DNA of 64,000 bases from Planctomycetota bacterium (GCA_016208685.1 JACQXM010000024.1:62001-126000); one strand, 5' to 3'. Positions 1-8,948 are shown, counted from the first letter of the stretch. The notes: generated by a model from the letters alone, not told the origin. Program-made: numbers and translations.

Positions 1-153
1 GGTGCGCGCGAGTCTCCGACAAATTCCGACGCCGTGCGTCGCCTCCCCGGCGTTCGCGCGGTACCTTTTGGCCCGACACGGCCGCCGCCCACGGGGCGGG
101 CGACCGCCCCGCTGGGCGTCGCGCCGCGGTGACCGCGCCGCGAGCGGCAAGGG

Positions 154-930
154 GTGTTCGGGCGAGCGTTGGCTTCAATGAAGAGCTTCTTCCGCCTTCC
201 GCTGGACGACGTGTTGGCCTCCATGGAGCCCATGATGCGCGTGCGCCGGCCCGTGGTACCGATGCTCACCATGGTCGCGGCCATGGTGGTCACCTGGTTC
301 CTCTACGTGCCCATCCACGAACTGCTGCATGTTTTCGGCTGCACGGTGTTCGGCGGAACGGTCAGCGAATTGGAGCTCAAACCCATGTACGGGGGGACGC
401 TGCTGGCGCAGTGGTTTCCCTTCGTCAAACCCGGAGGAAGCTACGCGGGCCGGTTGTCGGGTTTCGACTATCGCGGCTCGGACTGGATCTACCTTTCGAC
501 GGATTTCATGCCCTTCGTGCTGTCGGTGTGCGTCGGTGTCCCGCTCATGCGCCTGTGCACGCGGCGCCGCCGCCCCGGACTGCTCGGCCCCGCGGTGGTG
601 GTGGGGTTGGCGCCGTTTTATAACATTCCGGGCGACTACTTTGAGATGGCGTCGATCATGGTAACGCGCGCAGCCACCGTGGTCTCCGGCGGGGGAGGCG
701 GTCCTCCGGTCCTGGCGGGAATCCGTTCCGACGACATATTCGCCCTGTTGGACTCATTGATTGCAGGACCTGCGCGCCTGGGGCTCGAGGGCATCGGGAC
801 CATCTGCCTGGCGATTCTGCTGATTGTCGTCTCGCTGATGCTGGACGTGCTGCTGGCCTTCCTCACCTACGCACTGGGCGGCGTGGTGGCGAGGGTGACG
901 GTGGGGCCCCCACGGCGCGTCGAGCTCTGA
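154..930 (+). CDS. M50-like integral membrane zinc metalloprotease
   Basis: This is a predicted polytopic membrane protein of 258 residues. The motif HELLH near residue 54, inside a hydrophobic helix, matches the HExxH zinc site of site-2 protease-like peptidases. A later motif, NIPGDYFE near residue 160, resembles the N-x-P-x-D element that supplies the third metal ligand in M50 proteases. Two further hydrophobic segments lie near the C terminus. The open frame starts with GTG at 154; an in-frame ATG at 178 is an equally good start, and neither has a clear ribosome binding site. It lies 60 bases upstream of the Rieske gene in the same direction, so the two may be co-transcribed. The substrate is unknown. 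The assignment rests on the two metal-site motifs and topology only. Confidence 0.6.
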   Translation: MFGRALASMKSFFRLPLDDVLASMEPMMRVRRPVVPMLTMVAAMVVTWFLYVPIHELLHVFGCTVFGGTVSELELKPMYGGTLLAQWFPFVKPGGSYAGRLSGFDYRGSDWIYLSTDFMPFVLSVCVGVPLMRLCTRRRRPGLLGPAVVVGLAPFYNIPGDYFEMASIMVTRAATVVSGGGGGPPVLAGIRSDDIFALLDSLIAGPARLGLEGIGTICLAILLIVVSLMLDVLLAFLTYALGGVVARVTVGPPRRVEL

Positions 931-990
931 GGTCCGGCGAGGCACGCTGGATACGCCGCATGATGACACAACCGGGCTGTAAAACAGTAA

Positions 991-1533
991 ATGAACCGGC
1001 GTGAGCTGCTCAGTTACGTTGTCACCTCGCTCCGCGCGGCTATGGGACTGGTCGTCCTTGTGCCCGGCGCGCGCTTTATCGCGGGTCGCCGGCGCAACCG
1101 GGCCGACGCCGCGGGTTTCGTTCGCGTAGCGGCCCTCGAAGCCCTTCCGCCGGGAACGCCTGTGCGGCTCAGCGTCACGCGAGATCGCTGGGATGCCTAC
1201 ACGCGTTACCCCCCCGGCGTAGTCGGTAGCGTGTGGGTTCTGCGCCATGACGTGAAAGGCGGGGACGCCGCGAGCGTTCGCTGCTACCAGGCTATCTGCC
1301 CCCATCTGGGCTGCGGTACCGACTACTCCCCCACCCGCCGTTCGTTCACCTGTCCGTGTCACGCGAGCGATTTCGATCTGGCGGGGCGACGGGTCAGCGG
1401 TCCGTCTCTTCGCGACATGGATGAGCTGGAATGCCGCGTGACCGACCCGGACCCGAAGGGGCGGCGCTGGGTCGAGGTGTTTTACAGGGAATTCCGCACG
1501 GGGACTGAGGCGAAAGTCCCGGTTGGGGTCTGA
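991..1533 (+). CDS. Rieske iron-sulfur protein of a cytochrome bc-type complex
   Basis: This 180-residue protein carries a [2Fe-2S] cluster that would take electrons from quinol at the Qo site of the cytochrome b encoded next. Box 1 is CPHLGC (residues 103-108) and box 2 is CPCHASDF (121-128). The ligands are therefore C103, H105, C121 and H124, with C108 and C123 as the usual stabilising disulfide. The N terminus has an RRELL segment followed by one hydrophobic helix, consistent with a Tat-type signal anchor. The gene is followed after 36 bases by the cytochrome b-c fusion on the same strand, which supports a two-gene complex. Family assignment is secure; which cytochrome bc subtype it belongs to is inferred. 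Confidence 0.93.
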   Translation: MNRRELLSYVVTSLRAAMGLVVLVPGARFIAGRRRNRADAAGFVRVAALEALPPGTPVRLSVTRDRWDAYTRYPPGVVGSVWVLRHDVKGGDAASVRCYQAICPHLGCGTDYSPTRRSFTCPCHASDFDLAGRRVSGPSLRDMDELECRVTDPDPKGRRWVEVFYREFRTGTEAKVPVGV

Positions 1534-1569
1534 AGTCGGTCCCGGCCGGCTGGTCGACGGATATGCCTC

Positions 1570-3456
1570 ATGCGAGAGGTTCTCGTCAGTCTGCTGGTCA
1601 CTCTCTTCCTCCTCCAGGCCGCCACCGGCGTCCTGTTGATGGCGGTGTATAGTCCGTCCACGACCAACGCCTGGAGCAGCGTGTGGTACATCCAGGCCCA
1701 GGCGCCTGCCGGCTGGTTGCTGCGCGGGCTGCATTACTTCGCCGCAGACGCCATGATCGCGCTCGGGGCCATGCTGGTCGCGTGGCTGGCGCTGGTACCG
1801 GGATGCACGGGGGCCAACCGGCGACGGTGGTGGTGGGCGCTAACTGCGTTGGCGGCCGTGCTGGCGGCGGCCTTGAGCGGCTACCTTCTTCCGTGGGACC
1901 AGCGCGCCTACTGGGGAACCGTGGTGCGAACCAACATCCTGGCGCGCACGCCGGCATTCGGAGAAGCGCTGCGCCGGCTGCTTCTCGGCGGCGAGGCCAT
2001 CGGGAACTTGGCGCTAACGCGCTTCTATACGCTGCATGTCATGGTGCTTCCACTGATGCTCGGCCTGCTGATGTTCCGTAAAACCAGAATCGGAAGATCA
2101 GGCGTCGTCGATGCGGAGAACGCACAGGACCATCGGCATACCGGCCACCGCTTGACGGCGACTCTGGTCGGGGCAGTCGCGCTGCTGGGCCTTCTGGGGG
2201 TGACGTACTATTCGCACGGGGTGGATGACCACTGGCTGACCGCGCCTGCGGATCCCGCACAGACCGACTACCCCGCACGGCCGGAGTGGTGGGCGCTGGG
2301 TCTGTATCAATGGCTCAAGTACTTCCACGGCCCGGTCGCCGAGGCCTTCGCGGCTATCGTGGTGCCGACGCTGATCGTGATGCTGCTGGTGCTGTGTCCC
2401 TATGCTCCGCGGGTGCTGGGCGCGCGATGGGGATCGCGCGCCGCGGGGATACTCATTGTCGCTCTGACACTCGGCGCCGGCGTACTTTCTCTGTCCGCGG
2501 TTGCGGCCGACCGGCGCCCGCCGGCGGAGCTGGAGGGCGCCGCACGCGAGCGTCAACATGGCGGTCAGTCCCTGACGGCGGAAGACGAACGTGTGTTACG
2601 TGCCGGGCTCTTCCACCACCGTCGCGAGCGAGCACAACGGGAGGCACGGCGCGCGTTTGCGCTGGCCCAGGACGGAGTACCGCCGCAGGGCCCACTGGCG
2701 ATGCTGGTCGGCGATCCTCAGACGCGGGGCCCCACCCTCTTTGCGGCGCATTGCGCCTCGTGTCACCGGTTCGACGGCCACGACGGCACAGGTTGGGTCA
2801 CCGGCGAAAAGCCGACGTCATCGGACCTGGCCGGCTTCGCGACGCGGGCGTGGGTTCGCGGATTGCTCGAGAACCCGGCGAGCGATCGCTACTTCGGGCT
2901 CATGTTGAACCCGGAGGGCGAGCCGGCGCATACGCGCATGGCAAAGTGGACCGCGGACCAACGGGAAGGATGTTCCACCGAGGAGTGCCGACGAACGCTC
3001 AGCGAGGACTTCGATGCGGTCGCTGCGTACCTCGAGGACGAGTCTTGGCATCCCGGACGTCTCACCGGGGGCGAATCCGCGAAAGCCGTGGCGCCGGCCG
3101 TCGAAGCGCATGCGCCGGACGGCCCGCGCGTTGAGACCGACGAGGATGCGATCACCCGTGGCCGGCAGGTATTCGCCACGGTTTGCAACGAGTGCCACGG
3201 CTACCAGGGACTGCGCAGGGGTACGACGAAGGCGCCGGACATGTACGGGTACGGATCGATCGATTGGTTGGAGCTCATGATCGCCGATCCCGCGCATGAA
3301 CTGCGGTATCGTGCCGCCGGGCGCGAGCCGGCGCGGATGCCTGCGTTCCAGGACCGGCTCAGCGAGCAGGATCGGCGGCTGATCGCGCGGTGGCTCCACG
3401 GAAGCCGGGTGCCGGGCGCTCCCGAAGCGGCGCTACGGACGCCATCAACTGAATAG
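1570..3456 (+). CDS. Cytochrome b fused to two c-type haem domains; haem bH ligands missing
   Basis: This 628-residue protein joins a complete cytochrome b (four-helix b part plus subunit-IV part) to a periplasmic dihaem cytochrome c. Helix B has H55 and helix D has H156, the pair that ligates low-potential haem bL. The positions 14 residues later, where haem bH ligands lie in known cytochromes b, are L69 and R170. The loop after helix C has the conserved LPWDQRAYWG. The quinol-site motif PEWY reads PEWW (238-241). The C-terminal c domains have CASCH (395-399) and CNECH (539-543). With the Rieske protein upstream it should form a quinol-oxidising complex passing electrons to the fused c haems. 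Without bH, normal Q-cycle electron transfer across the membrane is not obvious. The frame is open throughout, with no sign of decay. Confidence 0.9.
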   Translation: MREVLVSLLVTLFLLQAATGVLLMAVYSPSTTNAWSSVWYIQAQAPAGWLLRGLHYFAADAMIALGAMLVAWLALVPGCTGANRRRWWWALTALAAVLAAALSGYLLPWDQRAYWGTVVRTNILARTPAFGEALRRLLLGGEAIGNLALTRFYTLHVMVLPLMLGLLMFRKTRIGRSGVVDAENAQDHRHTGHRLTATLVGAVALLGLLGVTYYSHGVDDHWLTAPADPAQTDYPARPEWWALGLYQWLKYFHGPVAEAFAAIVVPTLIVMLLVLCPYAPRVLGARWGSRAAGILIVALTLGAGVLSLSAVAADRRPPAELEGAARERQHGGQSLTAEDERVLRAGLFHHRRERAQREARRAFALAQDGVPPQGPLAMLVGDPQTRGPTLFAAHCASCHRFDGHDGTGWVTGEKPTSSDLAGFATRAWVRGLLENPASDRYFGLMLNPEGEPAHTRMAKWTADQREGCSTEECRRTLSEDFDAVAAYLEDESWHPGRLTGGESAKAVAPAVEAHAPDGPRVETDEDAITRGRQVFATVCNECHGYQGLRRGTTKAPDMYGYGSIDWLELMIADPAHELRYRAAGREPARMPAFQDRLSEQDRRLIARWLHGSRVPGAPEAALRTPSTE

Positions 3457-3489
3457 GTCGACTCGACGGCTTGATGTGGAGCCGCGACC

Positions 3490-4332
3490 TCACCCCGCGG
3501 TTCCCATGGGGAATGCCGCCGCCAGTTCCGTGGCGATGGACAGGTAGAGTGCCTTGATGCGTGCCTCCAGTTCGCCGGGCCGCACGCCGTGTGAGATCTC
3601 GGACGGCTCCCACCAGCCGAGCAGGTTCAGATGGTCCGCGTCCAGGGGCGGCGCGGCGAAATACTCGTCCCTCCACCGCGCCGAGGCCACCGAAACCAGG
3701 CCGTCATTGTCGCCTTCGCGGGCATGGATGAGCAGCCATGCGGCCTTGAGGGGTGTGAAGACCTCCGGCAGGCGCTGCGCTCCGGCGTAGGTCCGGAAGC
3801 GCACGCCGCAGGCGCGCTCCCAGTCTTCGGCACGCCGGTTGAACTCGGCGCAAGCCTCCGTCGTCAGGTCACGCGCCCCTTCGATGGGCAAGTTGAGTGC
3901 CGCGATCGCCAGATTCACCCCGTCCAGCAGGGCATCGGCCACCGGGGAGCCGTGGTGCGGCGTCCCCAGCGTCGTGAGAGACGCCACCTTGCGGTGAAAG
4001 TCCGTGTCGCGGTTGTTGAACAGCATGTGTCTGGAGTCCAACCCGCCCATGCTGTGTGCGATGATGTGGACCTTCTCGGCGCCGCAATCGCTCAGCACGC
4101 GCTCGACCTCGCGCTTCAGCGTAGCGGCTCGGATGTCCACGCCCCGCGCCCATTCCACATGGCTGTGCCGCACGACGAACCCGTGGCTTTGCAGGTGCGT
4201 GCGGATGTTGCGGAAGTAATGGAGGTCGTCGGCCGCGTCGTTGTCGTCGACCCGGAACAACTGGTCCGATAGCGCGTCGAATCGCGCAATTCCGTGCGCC
4301 AGGATGATGGGGAAGGTGTTCGATCCGCTCAC
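3490..4332 (-). CDS. Triacylglycerol lipase-like alpha/beta hydrolase
   Basis: This 280-residue protein has the lipase features of an alpha/beta hydrolase. The nucleophile elbow AHSMGG has S94. The candidate acid is in GDNDGLV (D208 or D210), and H234 in DADHLN is the catalytic His. The early ILAHGI segment supplies the oxyanion-hole region. The likely role is hydrolysis of acyl esters. No signal peptide is visible at the chosen start, which is GTG at 4332 preceded by GGAG nine bases upstream. It is convergent with the cytochrome b gene and lies downstream of the LarA-like gene on the same strand, 71 bases after its end. Substrate length preference cannot be read from the sequence. Confidence 0.82.
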   Translation of the reverse strand: MSGSNTFPIILAHGIARFDALSDQLFRVDDNDAADDLHYFRNIRTHLQSHGFVVRHSHVEWARGVDIRAATLKREVERVLSDCGAEKVHIIAHSMGGLDSRHMLFNNRDTDFHRKVASLTTLGTPHHGSPVADALLDGVNLAIAALNLPIEGARDLTTEACAEFNRRAEDWERACGVRFRTYAGAQRLPEVFTPLKAAWLLIHAREGDNDGLVSVASARWRDEYFAAPPLDADHLNLLGWWEPSEISHGVRPGELEARIKALYLSIATELAAAFPMGTAG

Positions 4333-4403
4333 GGTGGTTCTCCGTTGGAAAGGCCGACGTAGAGCGTACCAACCCCGCGCCGCGCGTTCCAGGGGAAGTG
4401 GCG

Positions 4404-5654
4404 TTACCGACCGGGCATACAGGCGTCGCGCCGCGCCGTCACCGTGACGAAGCCCGCGTCTTCGACCACCAACCCCTGGCGCAGCGGGACGACGTGCGAC
4501 CGTTCGAGCCAGGCGAGTGCCGCGCCGAGGTCCGCACAGGCGTACATTCCTGCAGCCGCGGCATCGGCGGCGGAGACGCGCGCGGACACCAAGGCCACGC
4601 GTACGCCGCGTTGCGCCGGGTCGGTTAGGTGGCGCAGTTTGACCGCCTTATGATCGCCCAATCGGTAGCCCTGCTGTTGAACCAGCGCGTTCGCCGAGGC
4701 GTAGTCAGGTGCCCGTCGCAGGAGGGAGAGAAACGCATCGGGACCGACACCGTCCGGGCAGGCGGCGTCGAGCACGATGCCTCCGCCGTCGCGCACGGCC
4801 ACGTGGTTGTTCTTCAGCGCCTTGTCCGCCTGATACAGGCTGCGCCCCAGAGGCCAGGGGACTTTCAGGTGCAGGACATCCACGGGGTGATCGAGGACAT
4901 GCACGTACGTCCCGCGCACCACCGGAACAAGCCGCTCTACCACACGGAGCGGGTCCCCCGTCGCAGCGGCGGTCAAGGCGGATCCCACGACTACCTCTCC
5001 GATCGCACGTACCTGTTTTTGCGCGGCCTGGAGCTCGTGCAGGAGCGAGACAATCCCCTCGTGAACCGGGTTCCCCGCCAGCCGCAAGATGTCGGAGTCC
5101 GGACTGAGGGCGGCCGCGTGGTTGCGCTCGATATCGGCCCGTGACAGGCATCCGATAGTGACCGTTTTGTGAGGCCCGGTGAGACCGGCGAAGTAGTGCG
5201 GCTCGACACTGCCGATGGGCAGCAGGTGCCTGCTCTGCGCGATCAAGCGGTGGAAACGCACGGGTCCGACGGCGACAAGGTCGGCCGTTGCGTCGCATTG
5301 GTGCCAGGTGATGTCATCGACTGCCAGCCCGGAGTGGCCGAAGGTAGCGGCCTCGAACGAGGCACGCTCCGTTGCGGAGTAGGAGTGGGTTCCCGTCGCC
5401 ACAAGGGCGCGAAAGCGAGGGGGCTCGGCGAGCGACCGCACCAGGCGGCCCACGGCGCGGAGGGCGTCGAATGTCCGCGTTGAGCGGTCGCCGTCGTTGA
5501 CCGCGAGCACGATGGCGGCACGGTCCCGGCCGGCCGCGCCCAGGAATTCGCGCATGGCCGGCGTCGCCGCCAGCGCCTCGTCCAGCACTTCCCCCGCAGG
5601 ACGGGACTGCAAGGCCGGCTTAGGACCAAGCGAGCTCCACTCCATGTGCGGCAT
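4404..5654 (-). CDS. LarA-like nickel-dependent 2-hydroxyacid racemase family protein
   Basis: This protein belongs to the LarA (lactate racemase, formerly DUF2088) family. Members use a nickel-pincer nucleotide to racemise or epimerise 2-hydroxyacids. Visible family elements, numbered from the chosen start, are NDGDRST (53-59), the GTH motif (88-90), H153 in PHYF and K163 in GPHKT, the lysine position that attaches the cofactor. The longer open frame to 5720 would run through the oligo-T and hairpin of a terminator, so ATG 5654 (or 5645) is preferred, giving 416 residues. No larB, larC or larE cofactor genes are in the window. Planctomycete genomes often hold several LarA paralogues of unknown substrate, so the lactate specificity is not claimed. 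Confidence 0.8.
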   Translation of the reverse strand: MPHMEWSSLGPKPALQSRPAGEVLDEALAATPAMREFLGAAGRDRAAIVLAVNDGDRSTRTFDALRAVGRLVRSLAEPPRFRALVATGTHSYSATERASFEAATFGHSGLAVDDITWHQCDATADLVAVGPVRFHRLIAQSRHLLPIGSVEPHYFAGLTGPHKTVTIGCLSRADIERNHAAALSPDSDILRLAGNPVHEGIVSLLHELQAAQKQVRAIGEVVVGSALTAAATGDPLRVVERLVPVVRGTYVHVLDHPVDVLHLKVPWPLGRSLYQADKALKNNHVAVRDGGGIVLDAACPDGVGPDAFLSLLRRAPDYASANALVQQQGYRLGDHKAVKLRHLTDPAQRGVRVALVSARVSAADAAAAGMYACADLGAALAWLERSHVVPLRQGLVVEDAGFVTVTARRDACMPGR

Positions 5655-5680
5655 ATCGGGCGACCGGGTAACGCGGGGCG

Positions 5681-5712
5681 AAAAAAAAAGCCCGCTTCGC
5701 CAGGAAGCGGGC
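5681..5712 (-). terminator. Intrinsic terminator after the PEP-CTERM gene
   Basis: A perfect 9-base-pair stem, GCCCGCTTC (5690-5698) with GAAGCGGGC (5704-5712), encloses a five-base loop. On the minus strand it is followed directly by nine T residues (5689-5681). It sits 45 bases after the stop of the minus-strand PEP-CTERM gene and before the LarA-like start, so the two genes are probably separate transcripts. Confidence 0.88.
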
Positions 5713-5756
5713 GCACTCAAGTTCCTGAGGTGCTGCGGCGATCCAAGGACCGTGGG

Positions 5757-6527
5757 TTAGGCGATCCGCTTGCGGGCCCAGCCCACCAGACCCAGGCCGA
5801 GGAGGCCGAGCATGGCCGCCGCCGGGACGGGAATCACCGTCGCGCGAATCTCCACCGCTAGGTCGTTGAAGTCACGGTCGGCGTTCAGACCCAATGGTCC
5901 CGGGAGGTCTTCCCAGAGCAACAGCCAAACGGTTTCATTCGCAGCGCTCGCACCCGTGATCTGATAAGTGACCATGTGGTCGAGCAGATCGACGTTGGAG
6001 GCGTTGCTGGAGTAGTAGCGGTTGCCCGTGCCGTCGCGGACCCAATCCCAGGGCAGGTTATGCGGGAAGCTGACCGAGCCGCTGCCCGAGACGTCGAAAC
6101 CGGTCGGGCCGTTGAACACGACATCGAACAGTTTGACGTAACCCGACCCCGTGTCGTATCCGAACTCCTGCGAGAAAGCGGCGAACTTCGCCTCGGCGGT
6201 GACGTTCGCGATACCGTCTTCCCAGACCTGGTCTGTCGTCGGAAGCCCCGGCGAACCGAACACCAGGTGCAGGTTGCTCCCCGGGTTTCCGCTCGCATCC
6301 GTGTCGTCGATGCGCGTGGCCGTAACGGACCCATTCGTGTACGACGGCGAGCCCTGCGTCGAGGGCAGGAAACCCGCGCCGTAAATGTGGTCGAGAATCT
6401 GGGCGTGCGTCGCCTCGCCCGACGGCGGCGAAAACACCGGCGTCAGGTCCGCACGGGCCGGCGAAACAGAAACCCAGGCAACGAAGACCACGACACATGC
6501 TGTGGAGAACAACTTCCGGACTGTCAT
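5757..6527 (-). CDS. Exported DUF4114 protein with VPVPAA-type PEP-CTERM sorting tail (copy A)
   Basis: This is a secreted protein of 256 residues. It has an N-terminal signal peptide (MTVRKLFSTACVV to a cleavage site near ARA-DL), a DUF4114-like core with the signature DRDFNDLAVEIRA, and a C-terminal tripartite tail: VPVPAAA, a short hydrophobic helix and the basic WARKR. That tail is the PEP-CTERM class of exosortase-dependent sorting signals in its VPxPAA variant. ATG 6527 is chosen because GAGGAG lies six bases upstream; the longer frame to 6593 adds a non-signal segment. A close paralogue lies at 9223-9996 in the opposite orientation. A function in extracellular matrix or surface structure is inferred only. 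Confidence 0.85.
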   Translation of the reverse strand: MTVRKLFSTACVVVFVAWVSVSPARADLTPVFSPPSGEATHAQILDHIYGAGFLPSTQGSPSYTNGSVTATRIDDTDASGNPGSNLHLVFGSPGLPTTDQVWEDGIANVTAEAKFAAFSQEFGYDTGSGYVKLFDVVFNGPTGFDVSGSGSVSFPHNLPWDWVRDGTGNRYYSSNASNVDLLDHMVTYQITGASAANETVWLLLWEDLPGPLGLNADRDFNDLAVEIRATVIPVPAAAMLGLLGLGLVGWARKRIA

Positions 6528-7094
6528 AAATGACTCCTCTCTCCCATCCGCGTAACGAGGTGCGTACAACCGACCAACCCTGGTCGACTTCATTCCCGCC
6601 CCACGTGCGCGCGATGAGCAGCTACTGATGAAACCGCTTACGGCGCCGCTACGAGCTGCTCAGGCGCCGTACCCGAGCACTGTGCTCGAGATTCTCACCA
6701 ACAGAACCGCTAAGCAAAAGACCTTAGGGTTTCTCCCTCCTGCACATGCGCTCTAAAGCAACCGGCATTCTATGTCGTCCGAGAACAACTGCAAGCAATT
6801 TCACGAAAAAAAATAAACGCGCACGAATTGCCCGTACGTCCTATAAACAGTACCAGCCGTTGCGCCCCTCCCGGGCGCTTTCTCCCCACCCGCTCGGGCT
6901 CCGTCGAAGCCACGCAACTGAGACGTAAATGCAGTAAAGACAACTAGTTGTGTATCGTATGGTTTCCGCGATAGCTAATGGCTTGTCAGGCACCGACTGG
7001 ACCGGACCGTCGGGCAAGACGTACCTTGCAGCGGCCACCGCCGTGCCGGTCGCGGGCATGACTTCCCATCCCAGGGTGCGGCTCCGCCGATTGA
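6528..7094. other. 567-base intergenic region between divergent PEP-CTERM and subtilase genes
   Basis: No credible gene was found here. The region must hold the divergent promoters of both neighbours. An inverted repeat CGAGCAC-T-GTGCTCG lies at 6674-6688 and could be an operator. The stretch 6770-6860 is clearly more AT-rich than the surroundings and contains TATAAA at 6842-6847. No promoter could be assigned with confidence. Confidence 0.5.
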
Positions 7095-8948
7095 ATGGCC
7101 ATGAGTACACTGACTCGCAAAGCTCTGCTGTGCGCCTGGCTCCCGCTTGTTTTTCTGTTCGGGTGCGGAGCGCAGCAGGCCGGTGCGCCGGCTGATGACA
7201 GCAATGTGTCAGCCGATCCCCCCTTCGTGTTCAATGATGACCTTGAGCCGGCGACCGCGGCGCTGCCCTACGTCGAGGACGAGTTGCTGGTGCAGCCCTA
7301 TCCCGGAGCGGACGTTGCATCGCTACATGCCCTCTACGCCGAGGCGGGTGCTGAAGTGATCGCCGAACTGTCGGAGATCGAACTCACCGCCCTGTCCGTG
7401 CCCGCCGGCGGCACGGACCAGGTTGCGGCGCACCTCGCGGCCAGCGGGCTGATCGAGGGTGTGCACAGGAATTACATCTATCAGGCGCAGGCAACACCCA
7501 ACGATCCACTCTTTCTCCAGCAGCCGCACCTTGCCCAGGTCGCGGCACCGGAGGCGTGGGACATCACCTCCGGATCGCCGGAGGTCATCATCGCCATCGT
7601 CGATACCGGCGTGGACGCGAGTCACCCGGATCTCGCGGACAAGATCATCGAGGGCTGGAACGTCTACGACAACAACGGCGACTTCAGCGACGTCGCCGGC
7701 CACGGCACGCTGGCCGCCGGAATCGCCGCCGCGTCCTCCAACAACGCCGCGGGTGTCGCAGGCCTGTCATGGTCGAGCCCCTTGCTGGCGGTGCGGGCCA
7801 CCGATCCTCAGGGCCAGTCCACCGGGCGACATCTGGCCGCGGGCATCCTCTGGGCCGCGGGGCACGGGGCCAGGGTCATCAACGTCAGCTTCGCACCCCT
7901 CTGGTCCAACACCGTGGTCCAGTCCGCCGCGGTGCAGGCGTTCAACCGCGGCGCGCTGGTAGTGATCGCGGCGGGAAATGGCGGCGGCTCGACGGCCGCC
8001 CCGGGGTATCCTGAAGCGGTGTTCGTCGGAGCCGTGGACGGCAGCGACGCCATCGCGAGTTTCTCCGATCGCGGCCCCTTCGTGGACCTCGTTGCCCCGG
8101 GCACGAGCGTGCGGTCCACCACCATCGGTTCGGAGTACGGAGCGGCAAACGGCACGTCGTTCGCCGCGCCTATCGTTTCCGGCGTGGCGGCCCTGGTGTG
8201 GTCCGTCAACCCGGAACTGCGGCCCTCTTCGGTCGCCAATGCCCTTACCACTTCCGTCGTCGACTTGGGTACGTCGGGCCGCGACAACACCTTCGGCCAC
8301 GGCGAGGTCAACGCGCACGCGGCCGTGGCTCTGGCGCGGCGTTTCTCCGAGACGGCGGACCACGCGGCGCCGACGTTGCGCATCGATCGCTTGACCTCGG
8401 GCACGCAGCTTACCTCGCGGACGACGGTCTCCGTGACCGCCTCCGACGATGTGGGAGTGGCCGACGTGGTTCTGTCCATCGACGGCCGCGGGCATGCCAC
8501 GGACACGCGGGTTCCCTACCAGTTCGTCCTTGATCCGGTCTTGCTTTCCGTCGGGGACCACGAGCTTTCATTCAGCGCCACCGACGTGGCGGGCAGGCAG
8601 TCCGCGCCGCAGTCGATCATGGTGCGCGTGGGAACGCCGCCCACCAGCTCCGCCAACACGCCGGTGTCGGGCTCGGGCGTGTTTTTCCGCTCTCCAAAGG
8701 AGGGCGCCGCGGTGTCGGGTAATGTCACCATCAGCGCCACCGTTTCGTCCGACGCCGGCGTGGCGACCGTGGAGTGGTTCGTCGACGGCGACTCGATGTT
8801 CGTCAGCGCCGTCAGCGGCACGAGCAGCGGGGTCAGCTACGTCTGGCGATCCGCGGGAGCCTCCTCCGGCGCGCACGTCATCACGGCGGTGCTCACCGAC
8901 GGCGCGGGCAGTCAGTACCTGGGGCGATTGAACCTCGTGCTCCGATAA
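7095..8948 (+). CDS. Subtilisin-like (S8) serine protease lipoprotein with Ig-like C-terminal domains
   Basis: This 617-residue protein is a surface protease. The N terminus is a lipoprotein signal ending at LFGC near residue 24. A propeptide-like segment runs to about residue 135. The S8 catalytic domain follows, with D170 (VDTGVD), H203 (GHGT) and S355 (GTSFAAP). After the protease, two Ig/cadherin-like repeats (each with a DVGVADVVLSIDG- or DAGVATVEWFVDG-type strand) occupy roughly residues 430-617. Start ATG 7095 is used; ATG 7101 is also possible. It lies between two PEP-CTERM paralogues, one divergent and one downstream in the same direction. Processing of those neighbours is a tempting but unproven role. 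Confidence 0.92.
   Translation: MAMSTLTRKALLCAWLPLVFLFGCGAQQAGAPADDSNVSADPPFVFNDDLEPATAALPYVEDELLVQPYPGADVASLHALYAEAGAEVIAELSEIELTALSVPAGGTDQVAAHLAASGLIEGVHRNYIYQAQATPNDPLFLQQPHLAQVAAPEAWDITSGSPEVIIAIVDTGVDASHPDLADKIIEGWNVYDNNGDFSDVAGHGTLAAGIAAASSNNAAGVAGLSWSSPLLAVRATDPQGQSTGRHLAAGILWAAGHGARVINVSFAPLWSNTVVQSAAVQAFNRGALVVIAAGNGGGSTAAPGYPEAVFVGAVDGSDAIASFSDRGPFVDLVAPGTSVRSTTIGSEYGAANGTSFAAPIVSGVAALVWSVNPELRPSSVANALTTSVVDLGTSGRDNTFGHGEVNAHAAVALARRFSETADHAAPTLRIDRLTSGTQLTSRTTVSVTASDDVGVADVVLSIDGRGHATDTRVPYQFVLDPVLLSVGDHELSFSATDVAGRQSAPQSIMVRVGTPPTSSANTPVSGSGVFFRSPKEGAAVSGNVTISATVSSDAGVATVEWFVDGDSMFVSAVSGTSSGVSYVWRSAGASSGAHVITAVLTDGAGSQYLGRLNLVLR

Noticed and set aside
1-153. Partial gene at the window start
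   Set aside because: No frame shows a family feature; the stretch is too short and GC-rich to support a call.
754-1734. A 326-codon minus-strand open frame over the Rieske gene
   Set aside because: The plus strand encodes an unambiguous Rieske protein; the antisense frame is low-complexity.
6842-6847. TATAAA as promoter of the subtilase gene
   Set aside because: It lies about 250 bases upstream of the start with no good -35 box; the leader would be long and the match may be due to local AT content.
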